From positions 1 through 64,000 of the forward strand of contig JADDOH010010144.1 of NCBI GenBank assembly GCA_016648135.1: DNA of 64,000 nt, given 5' to 3'. The stretch comes from Agrypnia vestita. Lineage: Eukaryota; Arthropoda; Insecta; Trichoptera; Phryganeidae. Below are positions 57,131-64,000 of this stretch, one piece after another. Position 1 is the stretch's first letter, and the number at the start of each line of letters is the position of its first letter. The notes beneath the pieces are model-generated. The model did no database searches and had not been told where the DNA came from. It saw nothing but the letters and a program-made list of their open reading frames with translations. Both the position numbers and the translations under genes were made by a program.

Positions 57131-59038
57131 CTCTTCGATAATTGTAGAACGTAAAAGTATATATAACTATTATCCGTCTCAAATAACTTTCCTGCCAACC
57201 CTCAAGAGTGATATCTAAAGACGACGCATGTTTGTAGAAGAAGTGGGTCCAGATGTCAAGAAAAGTTTCCCATAACTATTCCTTACTAATCTGTCTTCCC
57301 CCAAATTGTTAAGCGTTTGTCAAATAATCAGGCGCGACTCCTCCGTATAACTGTAATATCGTTCCTCCCAAAACTTATTGAAAACCTAAAACAACTTTAT
57401 TAATATGTTCCATATTCATCATCCCCATACTTATATGTAACATAACATTATAAAATTTTAAAGTGTTCCTTTAACAATGCGAACATGTTTAGCGAAGTAC
57501 ACTGTTACAAATCAGAAGAGGTGAACCCTAATATCTGTACTAGCTGTAGTAGTCATCACCAACACTGATATCCACAGAAGATGTATGTGTGTAACTGAAT
57601 CAAGAATTCCTAACGTATAATTCGGTTTGCTATACGCCTGGAATCTATTCAAGATCCAAACGTCCAACCTTTCTACCCTAATCTAAAAGTAATGGTCACG
57701 ACGACGCATGAAGGTGAATGAAGCTAATGATTTCGTTATGCTACTACTATTTAATCTACTAAAAATCCATTTTCAATTTTTTTTTTTTTCAAAATGTTCC
57801 AGAAGAATTCAAAAGCTCTCCTGAAAAATTTCTTTTTTATTTTATTTTATCACTATTCAAAAGGATTTCTACATACACCCAATGTATAGTAAAAACAATA
57901 AATGCTTTATCAATCATAGCGTTACGATTTCTCAAAACTTGAAGAAACTCACATATCGTTAATTCCGGATTTACTTTTGTATTATTTCCAAGAAGATTGC
58001 GCCTAAAACTAAAACAATCCTTATATAGATACGTACGAAATTTGAAGTAGTGAGATGTTTATTTCTACTCTGCCTATAAATAAGCTATATCAACGTATAT
58101 TGTAATATAATATTTATTAATGAAGATAAAACAATTTCAATTAACGTTGCAATGAAGCGAAACAAAGGAATATATATAAAAAAAAACAAGTCCAATTTTT
58201 AATTATTCGTTACTAAGAGTATATATATATTGCGCTCTCTATTACCGCTTCCTATAGACTAATACTAGCGAAGGCTCAAAACTTTCTCTGATTTCCGCTA
58301 GATGGCGGTAGTATGACCATTTTAATTCATATGCCAGGCCGTCTTGTAAATAAAAATGGAAGCAATTTTATTCTTGTAATTCAAATCAAAATAATTTTTA
58401 GATCAAAACAAGAAACTCAAATAATTATTTCGTGCAACAATACGCGTCTGTGTTTATATTACGAACAAGTCTATCAATCCTGCATACAACAAAGAAATTA
58501 TAATTAGTTTGAATAACCAGAACCGTATATAACTGTGTATAACAATTAAGAACACATTTAGATAATTAGAATAATTAAGAACCATAATAAATCAATGAAG
58601 GAAATTATTATTTTTTTTCAATTAATTCAGCAACATTGTAGATTGACATTTTATTTTTTTAGGACAATTTTTAATATAACACCTTGACGATAAAAAGGTA
58701 TCTCCGAAACATGCACGTGAAAGTTATCAAATAATATAAGTAGATTTGTAAGAATACTATAATCAATTAATTTTTTGTGTAATTATTATCTGTAAAAATT
58801 TAGCTGAATTTAAAGATCTTTTTTTTTTTCAAATATAGAAACCCTTTTTAATATCCATAAGACAAATATATAACAAGTGTGGATTTATTTAATTCACATT
58901 AACCTTAATTTTATTAAAATTAATTTATATTAATTTTTAATTATGAAACCAGACGGATAGTTATTAAAATATTTTTCGCATTTGTATCATAAAAGTACAT
59001 AACCGAAAGAGAAAAGTAAATATTATAAAACATCGGAT
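57131..59038. other. AT-rich, nothing but a possible Penelope end
   Basis: A CTTCCCCCAAA word at 57295-57305 may be another unit of the 209 bp repeat. Otherwise featureless. Confidence 0.4.
58684..58725 (+). ncRNA. Hammerhead-like relic
   Basis: TTGACGA (first C changed), AAAAGG-type stem, then GAAAC at 58706-58710 and ATGCACGTGAAAG. Same layout as the Penelope ends at 11137 and 43599. Confidence 0.3.
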
Positions 59039-59039
59039 T

Positions 59040-59290
59040 TATAATTTTTTTTATAAAATAAAATATATATCAAATGTTCTTTTCTTTTAGATTCATATAT
59101 TCTCGTGTTTATATTTTCTACTAAATTGTTATCCGGTTTTTATATTTATTTTTACTTTTATATTTTTCTGCTATTATTATTAATTACTATTGCATAACTC
59201 GTAAGCGAAAATATTTGCCACTGAACAGATTTTATCTAGCGTGGGTTAATTATTAGTTTATATTAATATAAGAAATTAAATTAAAACCGA
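59040..59290 (+). repeat. T-rich LINE 3' UTR-like repeat, copy 2
   Basis: Relative of 41640-41890: GAACAGATTTTATCTAGCGTGG and CTATTATTATTAATTACTATT words align in order. Confidence 0.5.
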
Positions 59291-59567
59291 ATTTTAAGCT
59301 ATCATAAACCCTCCGTGGCGCGCGCTGAAATCTGTCGCGGTGATCTGCCCGTAATACAGGTGTATATTTTTGCATTTCGGGCGCCGTGCGAATCCGTTCG
59401 GCGTAGCTAACTGTCTTTTCGTACTAGCCCGAGCGCGAAGGTCGAACTTGTTAAACCTTAAACCCTCAAACGTCTCGGGTCTCTGCCGCATCTTCCACGC
59501 TTGTGCCGAAACGTGTCCGCTCGCGTTATATAGGGAAACCGTCGCCGGTCTTTCCAACACGCAGCGC
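59291..59567. other. CpG-richer segment before the 120 bp repeats
   Basis: Words such as GGCGCGCGCTG, CGGGCGCCGTGCG and CGCGTTATATAGGG stand out from the AT-rich surroundings. Open frames on both strands (94 and 109 codons) have no homology. Confidence 0.4.
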
Positions 59568-59945
59568 TCGCAAACCCGGCGGCTTTGGCCGTGTTCGGTG
59601 GTATATTTGCGAAACACAAACACAAACGCAATAATTAAAACCTTTCAAATGTGATTCGTTTGAATCTCAACTACATATTTGTTATACTGCGATTCGCAAA
59701 TCCCGACGGCCTAGGCCGTGACAGTGGCATACTTGCGAGAAAACAAATGCAATAATTAAAACCTTTCAAACGTGAATCGTTTGAATCTTAACTACATATT
59801 TGTTATACTGCGATCCGCAAATCCCGATGGTCTTTTTTAGATTGTGACGGTGGCATACTTGTGAGATCGCATTCAAATATATTCTCTTCATACAATTATT
59901 AAAAATATTTTTCAAATGTGAATCGTTTGAATTCAAACCACATAA
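59568..59945 (+). repeat. Tandem repeat, three units of 121-130 bp
   Basis: Units start at 59568, 59694 and 59815 with TCGCAAA(T/C)CC, then GGYGGTATA/GGCATACTTG, AATAATTAAAACCTTTCAAA, the partial palindrome TTCAAACGTGAATCGTTTGAA, and TACATATTTGTTATACTGCG. Confidence 0.85.
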
Positions 59946-60760
59946 AATGAATGAGATATGAAATAAATCACATATTCTATAAAATGGAGCAATACTTTTA
60001 CAAAGAAACAGGCATTCCAAAATCGAACTAATATATCACAAGGACCAAAATTACTACAATAATTTTCGTTCACAAAATATTAAATAATAAAAATGCCAAC
60101 TGTCTATATGACAAACAACCTAAAGAAATTTCTAATACCTAGTATCACGTTTGTCTACAAATCTCAGTACGTGGTTCACATAAATGCTCAATCTTTTTTC
60201 TTTGATGTCACGGACCGTGGTCCGCGATTGTTTAAATAAAACCGCTTTTATAATCAAATATTTTCTTTCATTTATAATATTAACTAAACCAAAATGATTT
60301 TATTACTATGCAAATGAGTCCAACGAATACGCTCCTGTCTGGTCACCGGCACCACTGTAATGAATGAGATAAATAGAGGGTATCCTAATCAAATCGAGCA
60401 GACTGTATTTAATGTCGAAATGATGTTCAATTAATATTATAAAGCATTTTATTGTATTTCAATATAAATCGTTCTCCTGGTCACGGTAAGCACTGTAATG
60501 ATCCAGGTAGATAGTAGGGCATCGCGGGGCCTTGATACATTTAATAATAATTTAGTATAGCTCCTGGTCCGGCACCAGAGTTAGACATCCCATGGGGTGT
60601 GTGTTGAATATATAAGGCGAAGCAAATCTATAATACAAATCATTCCATTGCAAATCAATGTAAATCATATTCTTTTCACGGCTAACGATGTAAGATGACC
60701 CTAATGTGGGTCCTACTAAATAATGAAGGTTAGTAAGTAGCAAACCGTCGCGTTCAAAAT
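59946..60760. repeat. Degenerate repeats with TGGTCAC...CACTGTAATGA words
   Basis: CTGGTCACCGGCACCACTGT (60340), CTGGTCACGGTAAGCACTGT (60477), CCTGGTCCGGCACCAGAG (60563) and a weaker relative at 60676 share a framework. Period is irregular (85-140 bp). The first 390 bp show nothing. Confidence 0.45.
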
Positions 60761-61209
60761 ACAATATATTGGATTATCAAATATTTCATTATTCTTATAT
60801 GTGAGCGCGCGCGATTGAGCGACAGGATGCAACCGGTCGACTTCAACCATATGATGTAGCGATACAGTTGTTAAAAATTAAATATTCAATACAGAAATAT
60901 TACTACTACTAAAATTCAACTTTTCATATGAAATAATGTTCTATACTATCAGAAATTGTTCTATACGATAAATTAACTAAAAATACGTATTAACTGAAAA
61001 TATTTCTAATTTGCTGTTGAATATTACCTATAAAAATATTGACTAAAACTTTTGCTTTGAATGGAATATTAACTACTTCTCTCATCAAATACTATTCTGC
61101 AGCAAATATTCAATGAAATTATAGGAACTAAAATATTTCTATCATCTTGGGTTCGCATACTATATTGATAATACCTAATGCCCTTTGCATTTACTAAGTA
61201 TATTACCTA
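60761..61209. other. AT-rich, TTAACTAAAA words before the second direct repeat
   Basis: 60965-61090 resembles 54440-54530 in word order (TTCTATAC, TTAACTAAAA, TATTAACTG), so homology of the direct repeats may extend leftward in worn form. Confidence 0.4.
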
Positions 61210-62429
61210 AATAGCCACAGCTATACCATCCTGTCCGTCAGGGACGAAACATAAAACACAGTTATATTCCTAAAAGTGCTACCTCTTACGCGACAAAAAT
61301 ACCTATTGCAGTCGGGCTATGAATATGAACTATTTCCGCCTCATAATGGCGCCTGGAACCAATACTAAAAACCTCACTAGAAATAATAAATGCGACTAAA
61401 ACTCGATAAATACAATATATACTATTCGTAATACGTCGTTGAATTGGCACATGATTCGTCTAATGGATGAAGGACCCCGTTGTGTATCGTAATAACTTCA
61501 AATTCTTTTATAGGAGCAGTGTGGAAACAATTGCATAATATTACGTAATAAAAACATCTAACGAACCTAATAATCTATACATTTATGTTACAATAAAATA
61601 CGTTCACTAGAAAGAATTCGTGTATTAGAAATAAAACATTTTCGATTGGAGACAAACCAGTAAAATCGTTCGAACGGCGCAAAGGGAAAAATTCACACAT
61701 ATTAAATAACATTGAAATTAATAATCATAAACACTTTGTATTAGCAAATTCTTACCTTGAATGGTTTCGTCTCTAGACGTGCATGAACCTGTTCATATTA
61801 ATTGCGTGAGGAAAATAATACATATATTTTCTATTTACGAAATACGACATTTTTGAAGCGAAACTTCTTTATAAATAAGTAGATAAGGTCTCGGGGATGG
61901 TTTGTTCGAAAGGATTCTACAACAGCCCGTGAGTTTATATGAAATAATAGTTTCTTTGAATGCTAAATTTTGGTTTTTTAAACCCTCAGCATCTCTGCTG
62001 AGAGGGGTTGAGGCTCCGCGCCCGCCTAAACCCGGTGGCCGACTTCCTAAGTGACTAAACGGCCCCCCTTGTTCCTCCGGAACTTACTGCATCCCGAGAC
62101 TCTATCTCTTCTTTACGAGATGTGATCCTGTGACGCCTCTCTTTTAGGCTTATAATTGAGAAGGCCGTACTCTTTTGGTACGAGTTTCTGATGATGTGTG
62201 TTGTCTTGAGGCGCCTTTCTTTTAGGCCGGTGTTTGAAGAATCATGTACTCTTTTGGTACGAATTGATGACGACATTAGCCTCCTTTGCGGGCATAGTCA
62301 GCGATGTTACAAATTATTGTGCAATCTCATTATGCCTTTTCAGAACGGCGTCCCACGATTCTGCATCTTGCAACATTTACTTTGGTCAAATGTTAGAGTG
62401 TTAGTAACATATTTATAATATCCCAGCTA
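61210..62429. repeat. 1.22 kb direct repeat, copy 2
   Basis: Offset from copy 1 is 6679 at the left end and 6683 at the right. By eye, 61210-61630 and 61860-62429 differ from copy 1 at only about five positions each, whereas 61635-61855 differs at about 35 positions with small indels. Confidence 0.9.
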
Positions 62430-62860
62430 CTCTATATGAGTGAATGATTTTTATACTGATTCTAGCTCTGTCTTTTTACAGAGGATGAAATAGAAGTTAA
62501 CGTTTTCTATTGAGATTTCATAGCATTCAGGCATGAAAATCCTTCCAAAGTCAGAGAATTCACGACGTTGGTTCACGCTGTTTTTGAGCAGGATGAGGCG
62601 CGAAGGTCGAGTCTAGTGGCCACTCCGATCAACAAGGGAGGTCCCGCTTTTAAGAGTACCTCACAGGGGCTTGCGCGGATTCCAGGCTTATGACACGAGC
62701 GTCATCCACAACCTCACCTAGCTCAACGTTCATAAACCAGAAAACTCAAATTTCAGTTAGATCTCCCCATTCTGTCCTTTACTCATCGTTCTGAAGCTAC
62801 TTGTTAAGCCGGATATACCGAGAGGTACTCAAACCATAAGGAGTTAGCTGAAGACCGGAT
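62430..62860. other. Nothing recognised
   Basis: Mixed-composition sequence, different from what follows copy 1. Confidence 0.4.
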
Positions 62861-63170
62861 TGCGCAATACTTATGCAACACAATTATTATTAGGCTACTA
62901 AGCGTTTCTTATAGAATTACATGTATTTAATTATTAGTAAAAATAGTATGAAAATCCCCATACTTTAAAATATATTCGTTCGGAAGAATTTCTCGTACGA
63001 TTTGGATTGATATCTGGTTATGCAATACATAACGCGTCGACAATTATTATGAATCTATTAAGCACTGCTTATAGAGCTCCGTAAAATCAATTGTTAATAC
63101 AAATGGTATGAAAATCCCCATGCATCAAAATATATTCGTTTGGGAGATATTCCCGTACGAATTGAGCCAA
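62861..63170 (+). repeat. Tandem repeat of about 159 bp, two units
   Basis: GCAATAC (62864, 63022), ACAATTATTAT, TGCTTATAGA/TTTCTTATAGA, GTATGAAAATCCCCAT (62946, 63106) and AAAATATATTCGTT recur in order. Confidence 0.75.
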
Positions 63171-63448
63171 GATCACACAAGAAATCGTGATATTAATTAT
63201 ACATTATTGCTCCGATCTTAAATCTTCCCAAAATAAATACATTTCAACAGTGAAAATAATTAATCGATAGATAATATAAATGTGTTCCTTAGCTGTTACA
63301 CAGTGGCGGTATGATCCTCTCTGCTACTGATGAATGGTAGATTCCTCCATAAGTCCGGGCAGCAACTCCGTCCGCAAATGCTGTTCTGGAACTCAGGGCT
63401 CCGTCGGTAGTCTGTTGGGCAGCGCTCCCGCTCGCAAGTCTGGTCTCG
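63171..63448. other. Region downstream of the minus-strand promoter candidate
   Basis: On the minus strand this would be the first transcribed part. No clear donor or ATG frame of note. Confidence 0.3.
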
Positions 63449-63644
63449 AACTGAAGGGGCTGAGTATATCGAGTTCGCTCCTTTTATACTCTCGATTGCA
63501 CCATATCTTCGAAATCCACGCTAGTGCAGTGACTCATCCTATGAGCGATGACCTCACCGCCGGCGCTCGCCATTGGCCGGATTCAGTCAACAGGACGGTC
63601 GCCTCCGGCTCAACCCGTCGAAGGCAAAGCGCGCCTGTGATTGG
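63449..63644 (-). promoter_or_regulatory. Minus-strand promoter candidate: two CCAAT, TATA, initiator
   Basis: Reading on the minus strand: CCAAT at 63644-63640, CCAAT at 63576-63572, TATAAAAGG at 63488-63480, then TCAGCC (A at 63461, 27 bases after the first T of the TATA box) or TCAGTT (A at 63452). The area is CpG-richer than its flanks. Transcription would run left toward the 1.22 kb repeat. The 107-codon plus-strand frame here is a GC artefact. Confidence 0.45.
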
Positions 63645-64000
63645 TCCGTTTCGTTAAAATAACAGTAAAGCACCCGCTACACGCGAGACTTGCTGTTCCG
63701 ATTCATAAATAATAAAGGCTCGTTCGCACCTACTCACAAGGTCGAGTCTATTAGGATTGGCAAACGATATTAATTTAACACAGAATTATATCTATGGTAT
63801 AATAAAGATCTAAGAAATATTACTTGTATAGCTGAATATTCAATATTTTGTTAGCCTCTTGTAATACATAGAATCTTAAGAAGAAATATATCAGGCTTTT
63901 ACTTTTAAACGATTCAAACCAGAAGAAATATATTTTTGATGTCCATACTTGACTTTTTTGAATATTATTATTTTAAGATTTTCTAAATTTATTAAATCTA
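63645..64000. other. Nothing recognised
   Basis: AT-rich end of the window. Confidence 0.4.

Overview
The window reads as AT-rich, gene-poor nuclear DNA of an insect. The evidence for this is a mariner transposon with TA target duplications, many 5'-truncated non-LTR retrotransposon 3' ends (tails of TAAA or GAA repeats), Penelope-like elements with GIY-YIG nuclease remains, long foldback MITEs, tRNA-like SINE heads, and arthropod-type TATA and TCAGT initiator motifs. The order of insect cannot be fixed from the sequence. There are no operons, no ribosome binding sites and no CRISPR arrays. I found no intact host protein-coding gene. Nearly all open frames of 60-130 codons are decayed transposon remains or chance frames.

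Layout. 0-5 kb: the 3' end of one mariner, a non-LTR reverse transcriptase remnant, a hammerhead-like motif followed by a TATA/initiator pair, a LINE 3' end on the minus strand, and a complete but frameshifted 1.28 kb mariner. 4.5-16 kb: two copies of a foldback MITE, a phrase-like tandem repeat, several LINE fragments, an element with repeated CAACTATCC sites, and one member of a TA-flanked CAGG-ended MITE family. 16-20 kb: single-copy-looking AT-rich DNA broken by one very GC-rich island (17.83-18.17 kb) with a consensus splice donor, the best candidate for the 5' end of a host transcript. 20-36 kb: more LINE pieces, five or six MITEs, tRNA-like sequences and several perfect short hairpins. 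38-50 kb: LINE fragments and three Penelope-like loci. Two of these loci keep coding remains and are bracketed by inverted terminal sequences. Hammerhead-type core motifs, intact or worn, lie at the ends. Two GC-richer stretches with clustered homeodomain-type sites (43.7 and 45.8-46.2 kb) look regulatory. 50-54 kb: mostly unrecognised AT-rich DNA.

54.5-64 kb differs from the rest. Two 1.22 kb direct repeats (54,531-55,746 and 61,210-62,429) enclose about 5.5 kb of non-coding DNA built largely of degenerate tandem repeats and a 560 bp GAA-rich stretch. The two repeats are nearly identical at both ends but clearly diverged over about 220 bp in the middle. They could be LTRs of a non-coding retroelement or parts of a large tandem repeat. 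Just beyond lies a minus-strand promoter-like arrangement (two CCAAT boxes, TATA, initiator) pointing back into the block.

The strongest leads are the Penelope-like loci with inverted ends and hammerhead-like cores, the mosaic 1.22 kb repeats, and the GC-rich island at 17.8 kb. All family names come from protein or terminal-sequence patterns recognised by eye. No database search was run.
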